Part shown: piece by piece, positions 8,344 to 16,485 of the stretch | Layout: each line of letters opens with the position of its first letter | How positions within the stretch are numbered: the first letter of the stretch is position 1 | Source of the DNA: Ovoidimarina sediminis | Lineage (GTDB): Bacteria; Pseudomonadota; Alphaproteobacteria; Rhodobacterales; Rhodobacteraceae | Assembly (NCBI RefSeq): GCF_032586175.1 | Contig: NZ_JAWHTE010000005.1 | Location: 190,244-254,243 of the forward strand | Length of the DNA: 64,000 nucleotides | Direction: 5' to 3' | The notes under the pieces: model-generated | What the model was told of the DNA's origin: nothing | What the model saw: only the letters and a program-made list of their open reading frames with translations | Databases searched by the model: none | Program-made: the position numbers and the translations under genes

Positions 8344-9467
8344 CAGCGATCTCCCGTGATCTTGCGGGTGCCCGTGATCTCGAGCCCGTAAGCGTCCAGC
8401 CCGACGACCCGGGGCTGGGGCGAGTTGGTGAGGAGAATCATCTTCGAGATCCCGAGCGACGACAGGATCTGGGCGCCGAGCCCGTACTGGCGCAGCGTCT
8501 GCGGAGAGGCCGTGTCGCCGCGGACGAGTTTCATCGTGGTGTCGCGAAGGAGGACGAGCACGCCGCGGCCCTCGGCGGCGATCACTTCCATCGCATCGCC
8601 GAATTCGCGCGCGCGGCCGGGCGTGCCGAGCCCGACGACATCAAGCATCGGATCGAGCGCGTGCATGCGCACGAGAACGGGATCGTCGCCCGGGATATCG
8701 CCCTTGATGAGCGCGATATGTTCGTCGCCATGGGCAGTGTCGCTGAAGACCCGCAAGGTCCAGTCGCCGCCGAATTCGGAAGTGACGGTGCGTTCTTCTG
8801 TTACCGCGACGAGGTTGTCATGGCGGCGGCGGTAGGCGATCAGATCGCTGATCGTGCCGATCTTGAGATGGTGGTGCTGGGCGAATGCCACGAGATCGGG
8901 CAGGCGGCTCATGGTGCCGTCTTCGTTCATGATCTCGCAGATCACCGCTGAGGGGTTGAGCCCGGCGATGCGGGAGATGTCGACCGCCGCCTCGGTATGG
9001 CCCGCGCGGACGAGAACGCCGCCATCGCGGGCGCGCAGCGGGAAGACGTGGCCCGGGCTTGCAATATCGGCCGCCGTCTTGCCCGCGTCGATCGCGACCG
9101 CGACGGTCCGGGCGCGGTCATGGGCGGAAATGCCGGTGCTCACACCTTCGCGCGCCTCGATCGAGACGGTGAAGGCAGTTTCGTGACGCGAGGAGTTGTG
9201 GCTCGCCATGAGCGTGAGGCCGAGCGCATCGACCCGCTCGCCCGTGAGGCAGAGGCAGATCAGGCCGCGCCCGTGGGTGGCCATGAAGTTGACCGCCTCG
9301 GGCGTTGCCATCTGGGCGGGGATGATCAGATCGCCCTCGTTCTCGCGATCTTCGTGGTCGACGAGGATGAACATCCGGCCGTTGCGGGCATCCTCGAGGA
9401 TTTCCTCGATCGAGGAAATCGCATCGCGCCAGTTCTCTTCGACGGGGCCGGGGGTTTCGAAACTCAT
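8343..9467 (-). CDS. ribB: 3,4-dihydroxy-2-butanone 4-phosphate synthase with degenerate GTP cyclohydrolase II-like domain
   Basis: 374 residues. Residues 15-215 are a DHBP synthase with intact catalytic motifs (DHEDRENEGDLI, TGISAHDRART, GHTEAAVDI), converting ribulose 5-phosphate to the four-carbon riboflavin precursor. Residues 225-374 align with GTP cyclohydrolase II, but where active RibA carries its zinc cysteines this protein reads VLVRMHALDPMLDVVG, with no cysteine. The second domain is therefore predicted inactive as a cyclohydrolase, a state common in alphaproteobacterial RibBA homologues. A separate functional ribA must lie elsewhere. Start ATG 9467 gives the family N-terminus. Confidence 0.94.
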   Translation of the reverse strand: MSFETPGPVEENWRDAISSIEEILEDARNGRMFILVDHEDRENEGDLIIPAQMATPEAVNFMATHGRGLICLCLTGERVDALGLTLMASHNSSRHETAFTVSIEAREGVSTGISAHDRARTVAVAIDAGKTAADIASPGHVFPLRARDGGVLVRAGHTEAAVDISRIAGLNPSAVICEIMNEDGTMSRLPDLVAFAQHHHLKIGTISDLIAYRRRHDNLVAVTEERTVTSEFGGDWTLRVFSDTAHGDEHIALIKGDIPGDDPVLVRMHALDPMLDVVGLGTPGRAREFGDAMEVIAAEGRGVLVLLRDTTMKLVRGDTASPQTLRQYGLGAQILSSLGISKMILLTNSPQPRVVGLDAYGLEITGTRKITGDR

Positions 9468-9538
9468 CGGTTCAGGGCAGTCCAGGTGCAGGTTCGGGCG
9501 CGGGATAGCGGATCGTCCGGGGGAATGCCAGCGCGACG

Positions 9539-10090
9539 TCAGGGCGCGAAATAGCGCTCTGCATCGAGATAACCGGCAAGTCGGCCCGCAGCGCACCAGT
9601 CGCGTTCGAGATGGGTCGCGCCGATCACCAGTATCCCGTCGCGGGGTAGGGCACCGATCGGCGCGGTGACACGGTCTCGCAACTCGGGCCAGGTGTCGAG
9701 GATCGTGGGGGCCGAACCGGCGCCGTCAAGGGCGCCTGCGTTCAGCGAAAGCACCGCCTCGGGCGTGCCCGGCGGGTGGACGAGAACGATGCGGCCGGTG
9801 CGCCGGAGCGCTTCGAGTTTCGCTACGCGGGCCGGGGCGATGCGATCCCGCTCGATCCAGAGGGCGTTGGAGGAAAAGAGGAAGGCCACCAGATCGCGAC
9901 CGGTGGAGGCGCGGACGCCCGCATAGGTCTTGTAATCGAGCCCAAGTTCGCGGGCGCGGCGGACGCGCATGCGCACCATCTCGACCGGGAGGACCGGCAG
10001 AAGCTCTGCCCGCGCCTTGTGCCAGGCGAAGCGGCGCCAACCCGCGCCGCGGTCCATCGATGGCCCACGGTTGTGGCCGATCCCGCTCAT
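9539..10090 (-). CDS. Conserved hypothetical protein in riboflavin operon
   Basis: 183 residues, starting MSGIGHNRGPSMD with ATG 10090 overlapping the ribE stop (ATGA). It has no signal peptide or membrane segment. It is rich in Arg, Ala, Trp and Leu, with conserved-looking blocks VEMVRMRVRRARELGL, FLFSSNALW and HPPGTPEAVLSLNAG. The ending ERYFAP is short and hydrophobic. I recognise no enzyme motif. Sandwiched between ribE and ribB, it is probably co-expressed with riboflavin synthesis, but no direct role can be claimed. Confidence 0.8.
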   Translation of the reverse strand: MSGIGHNRGPSMDRGAGWRRFAWHKARAELLPVLPVEMVRMRVRRARELGLDYKTYAGVRASTGRDLVAFLFSSNALWIERDRIAPARVAKLEALRRTGRIVLVHPPGTPEAVLSLNAGALDGAGSAPTILDTWPELRDRVTAPIGALPRDGILVIGATHLERDWCAAGRLAGYLDAERYFAP

Positions 10091-10689
10091 CCCGCCTCCG
10101 CGAGCCGCGCGACGTAGCGCGCGAGCGTATCGATCTCGAGGTTGACAGGATCGCCCTCGCGGGCGTCGCCCCAGGTCGTCACCTCCTTGGTGTGCGGGAT
10201 GAGGTTGACGCCGAAGCGGGTGCCCTCGACCTCGTTCACGGTCAGCGAGGTGCCGTTCAGGGCGACCGAGCCTTTGGGCGCAATGAAGCGGGCGAGATCG
10301 GCGGGTGCCTCGAAGGTGATGCGGGTGCTGTCGCCTTCGTCCCTGAGCAACGTGATCGTCGCCACACCGTCCACATGACCCGCAACGATGTGGCCGCCCA
10401 GTTCGTCGCCCACGCGCAGGGCGCGTTCGAGGTTCAGGCGGCGGCCCTCGTGCCAGGCGTTGCGTCCGATATTCGTCTTCGAGACGGTTTCGGCGGAGAT
10501 ATCGACGGAAAACCACGGTTCGGGATCCGAGCCGAGCCCCGTGACGGTGAGGCAGACCCCGTCGCAGGCGATCGAGGCGCCGATGTCGATCGTGTCGATG
10601 TCGTAGGATGTGGCGATCTTCGCGATGAGATCGCCTTCCTGGCGAAGCGCGAAGACGCGACCGATATCGGTGATGATCCCGGTGAACAT
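10087..10689 (-). CDS. ribE: Riboflavin synthase alpha chain
   Basis: 200 residues with the diagnostic start MFTGIITDIG and two lumazine-binding repeats: SIACDGVCLTVTG near 50 and SVALNGTSLTVNEV near 147, with GGHIVAGHVDGVA between them. It dismutates two 6,7-dimethyl-8-ribityllumazine molecules to riboflavin. It is the first gene of the operon ribE - unknown - ribB - ribH - nusB. The 110 bases between it and the divergent capsule gene hold the promoter. I see no ribD in front, although that gene commonly precedes ribE in relatives. Confidence 0.97.
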   Translation of the reverse strand: MFTGIITDIGRVFALRQEGDLIAKIATSYDIDTIDIGASIACDGVCLTVTGLGSDPEPWFSVDISAETVSKTNIGRNAWHEGRRLNLERALRVGDELGGHIVAGHVDGVATITLLRDEGDSTRITFEAPADLARFIAPKGSVALNGTSLTVNEVEGTRFGVNLIPHTKEVTTWGDAREGDPVNLEIDTLARYVARLAEAG

Positions 10690-10799
10690 GGCACTGTCCT
10701 TCCCACCTGTTGCCATCTGACCTAGTCCGCCCGCGCCCCCGGCGCAAGCGGGCGTCTCGGCGTGGACGGGGGCGGGGCGGCGTGGCACTGTTGCGGGCG

Positions 10800-12080
10800 A
10801 TGACGCGCCGGTTTCTGTTCCTCCAAGGCCCGCACGGGCCGTTCTTCGCCGAACTGGCGGGGACGCTCGCGCGCGCGGGTGCCCGAGTGGGCCGCGTTCT
10901 GTTCAATCGGGGCGACCGGATGTTCTGGCCGGGGCGGCTGGGCGGCACGCTGTATCGCGGCGGCGCGGAGGACTGGCCCGGCTGGCTTCATGCCAGGATC
11001 GCGCGGGATGGCGTGAGCGATCTGGTGATCTATGGCGACACGCGCCCGGTACACCGCGCGGCGGTGGAGGCCGCGCGCCAGGCCGGGGTTACGGTTCATG
11101 TGTTCGAGGAAGGCTATCTCAGGCCCTGGTGGGTGAGCTATGAGCGCGAGGGGTCGAACGGCGCGTCACGGCTGAATGCCCTGTCGGTGGCGGAAATGGC
11201 CGAGGCGCTTGCCGCCCCCCATGAAGGTGCGGAAGCGCCCGAAGGTTGGGGGGCGCTTTACCGGCACATGGCTTATGGCGCGCTCTATCACGGTGCAATG
11301 TTGTCTGGAGGCCCGCGCCTTCCAAGCCACCGCGAGGTGCCTGTGGGGCGCGAGGCCCGGCTTCACCTTCTCAGGTTGATGGCGCTGCCGGCGCACGCGC
11401 TGGAGCATCGGGTGAAGCTTCGCGGGATCCGGCGGCGGGCGGCGCCGTTTCACCTGGTTCTCCTGCAACTCGACCATGATGCGAATTTTCGCCATTACGG
11501 GCCGTTTCCCGACAGCCGGGTGTTCGTCGACACCGTGCTAAAGGGGTTTGCAGAGGGGGCTCCGGCCCACCATCGCCTTGTTTTCAAGGCGCATCCCCTG
11601 GAGGACGGGCGTGTGCCCATGCGCCCCCTGATCGCGGAGAGGGCCGCAGCTTACGGGGTTGCCGGGCGTGTGGATTACGTTCCGGGCGGGCGGCTTGGCG
11701 CGCTGCTCGATGCCTGCCGGACGGCGGTGACGGTAAATTCCACTGGCGCGCAGCAGGCGCTTCTGCGCGGCCGGCCGGTGAAGGCCTTCGGGCAGGCGGT
11801 CTATGCCCGGCAGGAGTTCGTCTCGGGCCAGCCACTGCAGGCTTTCTTCGCCGATCCGATGCCGCCCGATACGGCCGCCTACCACGTTTTCCGGCAGTTC
11901 CTGCTCGAAACCTCGCAGATTCCCGGCAGTTTTTATGCCGCAACGGGGCGCAGGCAGATCCTGCGCCGGGCTGCCGACATGATGCTGGCGGCAGACGACC
12001 CCTATACCTTGCGGTTGCGCCGCCCGAGGCAACTAGAAGGCGCGGCACGCCCGCAACACCTGCGCATGCTCGATCGCTGA
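10800..12080 (+). CDS. Capsule polysaccharide export/modification protein, KpsS (LipB)-like
   Basis: 426 residues. It starts RRFLFLQGPHGPFF and has VTVHVFEEGYLRPWWVSYE, HYGPFPDSRVF, LVFKAHPLEDG and TVNSTGAQQALLRGRPV, the signatures of the KpsS family of beta-Kdo glycosyltransferases. These add the Kdo linker to the lipid anchor of group 2-type capsules before ABC export, on the cytoplasmic face of the inner membrane. ATG 10800 is chosen; GTG 10782 is an alternative. Capsule export genes kpsD-like and kpsC-like follow on the same strand. Confidence 0.88.
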   Translation: MTRRFLFLQGPHGPFFAELAGTLARAGARVGRVLFNRGDRMFWPGRLGGTLYRGGAEDWPGWLHARIARDGVSDLVIYGDTRPVHRAAVEAARQAGVTVHVFEEGYLRPWWVSYEREGSNGASRLNALSVAEMAEALAAPHEGAEAPEGWGALYRHMAYGALYHGAMLSGGPRLPSHREVPVGREARLHLLRLMALPAHALEHRVKLRGIRRRAAPFHLVLLQLDHDANFRHYGPFPDSRVFVDTVLKGFAEGAPAHHRLVFKAHPLEDGRVPMRPLIAERAAAYGVAGRVDYVPGGRLGALLDACRTAVTVNSTGAQQALLRGRPVKAFGQAVYARQEFVSGQPLQAFFADPMPPDTAAYHVFRQFLLETSQIPGSFYAATGRRQILRRAADMMLAADDPYTLRLRRPRQLEGAARPQHLRMLDR

Positions 12081-12176
12081 GACCGTCGCGAAAGTGTTTC
12101 CGAACCCCTCAATTTGTTAACAATTTTCCTAAAATACTGAGGCAGTGTTCCAATAACAGGTCGAGGAGACCGGGCA

Positions 12177-13310
12177 GTGATACCGAAAATGCTGGGCGCA
12201 GGGCGGCCTTTGGGGCTGCTGCTTGCCGTGTCTCTGGTTGCGGGTTGCGGCCTGCCACGTTCCGGCCCGAACAAGGGCGAAATCCTTTCGGGCAGCGTGG
12301 ATCGCAGCGGCAATGCGCTGATCATCGAGGTGGACGACGCGGTGACGCGGGCGACCACGCAGGATCCGGCGCTGAGCTTCACGACGGGCTTCCTGAACGC
12401 GGGGCTCACCGGTTCCGACACCGTGCGGGCGGGCGATACGCTCAGCCTTCAGATCTGGGAAAACGTGGATGACGGGCTTCTGTCGAACCAGGGCCAGAGC
12501 ATCACAGCGCTTGACGAGATCCAGGTTGATGGCGCGGGCTTCATCTTCGTGCCCTATGCTGGTCGCATCAAGGCGGCCGGCAATACGCCCGAGGGAATCC
12601 GGCGGCTGATCACCGACAAGCTTTCAGCCCAGACACCCGACCCGCAGGTCGTGGTGCGGCGTCTTGCGGGCGACGGCGCGACGGTTTCGCTGATCGGCGG
12701 CGTCGGCGGGCAAGGCGTCTATCCGATCGAGAGGCCGACGCGCACGCTGACGGCGATGCTGGCGCAGGCGGGCGGCGTGACGATTGCGCCCGAGATCGCG
12801 CAGGTCACCGTGATCCGGGGCGCCCATAGCGGACGGATCTGGCTTGAAGACCTGTATGAAAACCCGGAACTCGACATCGCGCTCAGGGGCGGCGACCGGA
12901 TCCTCGTGGAGGAAGACCGGCGCACCTTCACCGCGCTTGGCGCGACGGGCGGGCAAAGCCGCGTGCAATTCACGACACAGACGATCAGCGCGGTGGAGGC
13001 GATTGCGACCGTGGGCGGCCTGAACCCCGGCCTTGCCGATCCGACTGGCGTCTTCGTCCTTCGCGAGGAGGAGGAGCATATCGTCGAGGCGCTGACCGGT
13101 GGCGATGTCGTCGGCCCGCAGCGCGTGGCCTACGTGCTGAACCTGACCGATCCGAACGGCATCTTCATCGCGAAGGATTTTCAAATTCGCGACGAAGACA
13201 CGGTCTATGTGACCGAGGCGCCCTATTCGCAATTCGTGAAGGTGCTGTCGGCGATCGTGGCGCCGCTGACATCGGTCAATACAATCGACCAGCTCGCAAG
13301 CGGCAACTAG
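12177..13310 (+). CDS. Polysaccharide export outer-membrane lipoprotein (Wza/KpsD family)
   Basis: 377 residues. A hydrophobic signal ends in the lipobox SLVAGC near residue 20. The poly-export (Wza) domain covers residues 75-160 (DTLSLQIWENVDDG, FIFVPYAGRIKAAG) and is followed by SLBB-type domains (LIGGVGGQGVYPIERP, RILVEEDRRTFTALG). The protein should form the periplasmic and outer-membrane part of the capsule channel. The start is GTG 12177, 8 bases after GGAG; ATG 12189 is possible. The upstream 96 bases contain an AT-rich stretch likely to be a promoter. Confidence 0.9.
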   Translation: MIPKMLGAGRPLGLLLAVSLVAGCGLPRSGPNKGEILSGSVDRSGNALIIEVDDAVTRATTQDPALSFTTGFLNAGLTGSDTVRAGDTLSLQIWENVDDGLLSNQGQSITALDEIQVDGAGFIFVPYAGRIKAAGNTPEGIRRLITDKLSAQTPDPQVVVRRLAGDGATVSLIGGVGGQGVYPIERPTRTLTAMLAQAGGVTIAPEIAQVTVIRGAHSGRIWLEDLYENPELDIALRGGDRILVEEDRRTFTALGATGGQSRVQFTTQTISAVEAIATVGGLNPGLADPTGVFVLREEEEHIVEALTGGDVVGPQRVAYVLNLTDPNGIFIAKDFQIRDEDTVYVTEAPYSQFVKVLSAIVAPLTSVNTIDQLASGN

Positions 13311-13314
13311 GCCG

Positions 13315-15297
13315 GTGGCGGGGACGGCCGGGGCGCCCTCCGACGAAAGCAGGGCGGCGCCTGCGCGCCTCGTCGTCTACAATGCAGGCTTTCTGACCGA
13401 AGGGCGGATCCGGCGGATCCTGGAGTTGAGCGGCTGGCGCGTTTCCGTGGGCGTGCCGGGGGCCGGCGATACCGTGGGCGTCTGGGGACAGAGCCCGACG
13501 AGCGGGCGGGGCGAGGCAGTGGCCGATCTTGCGGGCCGGCCGGTCGTGCGCGTCGAGGATGCCTTCCTGCGCTCGTTGTTCCCGGGGCGGGGGGGCGAGC
13601 CCTCGATGGGGCTTCTGATCGACCGGAGCGGTGTGCATTTCGATGCCTCGGCGCCGTCGGACCTCGAAACCCTTCTGGCCACCCATCCTCTTGACCAGAC
13701 GAACCTTCTCGACCGGGCACGGGATGCCGCGGCATGGATGGTGGCGCGGCATCTGTCGAAATTCGCGGCCACCGATCCGGCGGAGGCGGTGCCCGACGCG
13801 CCTTACGTGCTTGTCATCGACCAGACCGAGGGCGATGCCGCGGTGCGCGCGAGCGGCGCCACGCGGGCCACGTTTCAGGACATGCTCGTCGAGGCGCGAC
13901 TGTCTCATCCCGGCCTGCCCATGGTGGTGAAGGCGCATCCCGAAACCACGGGCGGCCACCGTCCCGGGCATCTGGGCGAGGGCGATCTTCACGAGGGCGA
14001 TCACCTGATCACCGCGCCGGTCAGCCCCGCACGGCTGATGGAGGGCGCGGTGGCCGTCTATACCGTGTCGTCGGGGCTTGGATTTGAGGCGATTTTTCAT
14101 GGGCACCGGCCGCGGGTCTTCGGCACGCCCTTCTACGCGGGTTGGGGCCTGACGGAGGACCGGGGGCCCCTGCCGCGCCGGGGGCGGCCCCTGTCGCGGG
14201 CGCAGCTTTTTGCGGGCGCGATGATCCTTTACCCCGCCTGGTACGATCCGTTCCGAGACCGGTTGTGCGAGGTTGAGGATGTTCTGCGCGCGCTCGACGC
14301 CGAGGCGCGCGCCTGGCGAGAGGATCGGCAAGGCTGGGTCGCGCGCGGTATGTCGCGCTGGAAGCGGCCGCACCTCGATGCGTTCTTCGGGCGGGTACAG
14401 CCCGTGATCCACGGAGCCGATGCCGCGATCGGGCGGCGCGTGATGGTTTGGGCCCGGCACGCGACCCCGGGCGAGACCGTGGTGCGGGTCGAAGACGGTT
14501 TTCTGCGTTCCCGCGGGCTGGGTGCTGCGCTCACGCCGCCCGCGTCCCTCGTGCTTGATGATCTTGGGATCTATTATGATCCGCGCTCGGAGAGCCGGCT
14601 GGAGCGCCTGATTGCGGAAGCCGCGGCGCTTGAGCCGCGGGCGCTTGGCCGGGCCGAGGCCCTGATCGCGCGGATCCGTGAAACCGGGGTCACGAAATAC
14701 AACACCGGCGGTGCGATGCCCGACCTGCCGGAAGGTCGCCATATCCTCGTGCCCGGACAGGTGGAGGATGACGCGAGCCTCGTGACGGCGGGCGGCGAGG
14801 TGCGGCGGAACGATGTGCTTCTGGCGCTGGTACGGGAGCGGAACCCCGGGGCCGTCGTGATCTACAAGCCGCATCCGGATGTTCTGGCGGGATATCGCGA
14901 GGGGGCGGTGGCAGCAGCCAACGCCGATATCGTGCTGGGCGAGGTGGATGCCGCGGCGGCCCTCGCAGAGGTGGATGAAGTCTGGACGATGACTTCGCTT
15001 CTGGGGTTTGAGGCTTTGCTGCGTGGGCTTCCGGTGACGGTGACGGGGGCACCTTTCTACGCCGGCTGGGGGCTGACCGACGATATCGGGACGGTGCCGG
15101 CGCGGCGCACGGCGCGGCCCTCGCTGGCCGCACTCGCCCATGCCGCGCTGATCGAATATCCGCGCTACCTCGACCCTGTGACGGGGCGACCCTGCCCGCC
15201 GGAGGTGATCGTCGACAGGCTTGCCGAAGGCGGGCTGCCGGGGCCCAAAGGCGTGCTTGCGCTGATGCAGCGCCTAAAGGGCAGGCTGGGCCGCTGA
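13315..15297 (+). CDS. Capsule polysaccharide export/modification protein, KpsC (LipA)-like
   Basis: 660 residues made of two related halves, each containing a Capsule_synth domain. Motifs recur: VVRVEDAFLRSL near 77 and VVRVEDGFLRSRG near 391; MVVKAHPETTGG near 202 and VIYKPHPDVLAG near 518; GTPFYAGWGLTEDRG near 269 and GAPFYAGWGLTDDIG near 581. This duplicated form is the KpsC dual Kdo-transferase that builds the alternating Kdo linker together with KpsS. It starts with GTG 13315, four bases after the kpsD-like stop. Confidence 0.9.
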   Translation: MAGTAGAPSDESRAAPARLVVYNAGFLTEGRIRRILELSGWRVSVGVPGAGDTVGVWGQSPTSGRGEAVADLAGRPVVRVEDAFLRSLFPGRGGEPSMGLLIDRSGVHFDASAPSDLETLLATHPLDQTNLLDRARDAAAWMVARHLSKFAATDPAEAVPDAPYVLVIDQTEGDAAVRASGATRATFQDMLVEARLSHPGLPMVVKAHPETTGGHRPGHLGEGDLHEGDHLITAPVSPARLMEGAVAVYTVSSGLGFEAIFHGHRPRVFGTPFYAGWGLTEDRGPLPRRGRPLSRAQLFAGAMILYPAWYDPFRDRLCEVEDVLRALDAEARAWREDRQGWVARGMSRWKRPHLDAFFGRVQPVIHGADAAIGRRVMVWARHATPGETVVRVEDGFLRSRGLGAALTPPASLVLDDLGIYYDPRSESRLERLIAEAAALEPRALGRAEALIARIRETGVTKYNTGGAMPDLPEGRHILVPGQVEDDASLVTAGGEVRRNDVLLALVRERNPGAVVIYKPHPDVLAGYREGAVAAANADIVLGEVDAAAALAEVDEVWTMTSLLGFEALLRGLPVTVTGAPFYAGWGLTDDIGTVPARRTARPSLAALAHAALIEYPRYLDPVTGRPCPPEVIVDRLAEGGLPGPKGVLALMQRLKGRLGR

Positions 15298-15453
15298 TCG
15301 AAACCGCCCGATTATCGGGAGGTTGCGCCGGCCCTGCACAAATAAACAGCACGCTTCTCAACGCCGCCGGACCGTGCCACTGTCCCCCTGTTCTCTTCCG
15401 CCGGCGAAGATCGGTAAACGAGAGAACCAGAATGCTCGAACCAGGGGGTACCC

Positions 15454-16485
15454 ATGACCAAACGACCACTCCACGCTGCCGACCTCAACCGGCGTCACCT
15501 TCTTCAGGGCGCAGGCGGTTTCGCCGCCGCGGCGGGCCTTGGGCTCGCGCCCGGCCGGCTTCTCGCGCAGGACCCGATCAGCGTGGCCGGCATCTATACC
15601 GTCCCTGTGGAGCAGCAGTGGGTCAGCCGCATCCACGTGGCCGCCGAAGCGGCGAAGGCGGCAGGCCAGATCACTTATACATTCACCGAGAATACCGCGA
15701 ACACCGATTACCCGCGGGTTATGCGTGAATATGCCGAACAGGGCGTCAAGCTGATCATCGGTGAGATCTTCGGGGTGGAGCAGGAGGCGCGCGAGGTTGT
15801 GCTCGACTATCCCGAGACGGCGTTTTTGTTGGGCTCGTCCTTCCTGGATGATCCCGCCTATCCGAACCTCGCGGTCTTCGACAACTACATTCAGGATGCG
15901 TCCTATCTGACCGGGATCATCGCCGGTGCGATGACCGAAACGGGCAATATCGGGATGGTCGGCGGCTTCCCGATCCCGGAAGTGAACCGGCTGATGCATG
16001 CCTTCATGGCGGGCGTGCGCGAAATGCGGAGCGACGCGACCTTCCAGGTCAGCTTCATCGGCTCTTGGTTCGACCCGCCGAAGGCCAAGGAAACCGCGTT
16101 CGCGATGATCGAGAATGGGGCGGATATGCTTTATGCTGAACGCTTCGGCGTGTCGGACGCGGCACAGGAACGCGGCGTTCTGGCGATCGGCAACGTGATC
16201 GACACCCAGGCCGATTATCCCGAAACGGTCGTCGCCTCCGCGCTCTGGCATTTCGAGCCGACGCTTCAGGCCGCGCTTGCGCGCGTGATTGCGGGGGATT
16301 TCGAGGCCGCGAATTACGGCGTCTACAGCTATATGAAGGAAGGCGGCTGTTCCCTGGCGCCCCTGGGCACATTCGAGGGCAAGGTGCCCGACGCGGCCAT
16401 GGCGCTGGTGGCCGAACGTGAGGCGGCGATAAAGGCCGGCGACTTCGTGGTCGAGGTGAACGACGAAGAGCCCACCTCGTCCTGA
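15454..16485 (+). CDS. BMP-family substrate-binding protein, Tat-exported (nucleoside/nucleobase ABC importer)
   Basis: 343 residues. The N-terminus NRRHLLQGAGGFAAAAGLG has a twin-arginine motif and hydrophobic core, so export by Tat is predicted. The mature part is a BMP/Med-type periplasmic binding protein: RIHVAAEAAKAA, DASYLTGIIAGAMTETG, IGMVGGFPIPEVNRLM and NGADMLYAERFG. These proteins bind nucleosides or related bases. The stop overlaps the ATPase start (TGATG). Two permeases and a cytosine-deaminase-like enzyme follow, so the ligand is probably a pyrimidine or purine compound (inference). Confidence 0.9.
   Translation: MTKRPLHAADLNRRHLLQGAGGFAAAAGLGLAPGRLLAQDPISVAGIYTVPVEQQWVSRIHVAAEAAKAAGQITYTFTENTANTDYPRVMREYAEQGVKLIIGEIFGVEQEAREVVLDYPETAFLLGSSFLDDPAYPNLAVFDNYIQDASYLTGIIAGAMTETGNIGMVGGFPIPEVNRLMHAFMAGVREMRSDATFQVSFIGSWFDPPKAKETAFAMIENGADMLYAERFGVSDAAQERGVLAIGNVIDTQADYPETVVASALWHFEPTLQAALARVIAGDFEAANYGVYSYMKEGGCSLAPLGTFEGKVPDAAMALVAEREAAIKAGDFVVEVNDEEPTSS

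Noticed and set aside
10690..10799. FMN riboswitch upstream of the riboflavin operon
   Set aside because: The 110-base interval is too short and lacks the conserved RFN element sequence blocks that I would expect.
13276..15141. Minus-strand frame of 621 codons opposite the kpsC-like gene
   Set aside because: Same reason: an antisense shadow with no domain, while the plus strand carries two full Capsule_synth domains.
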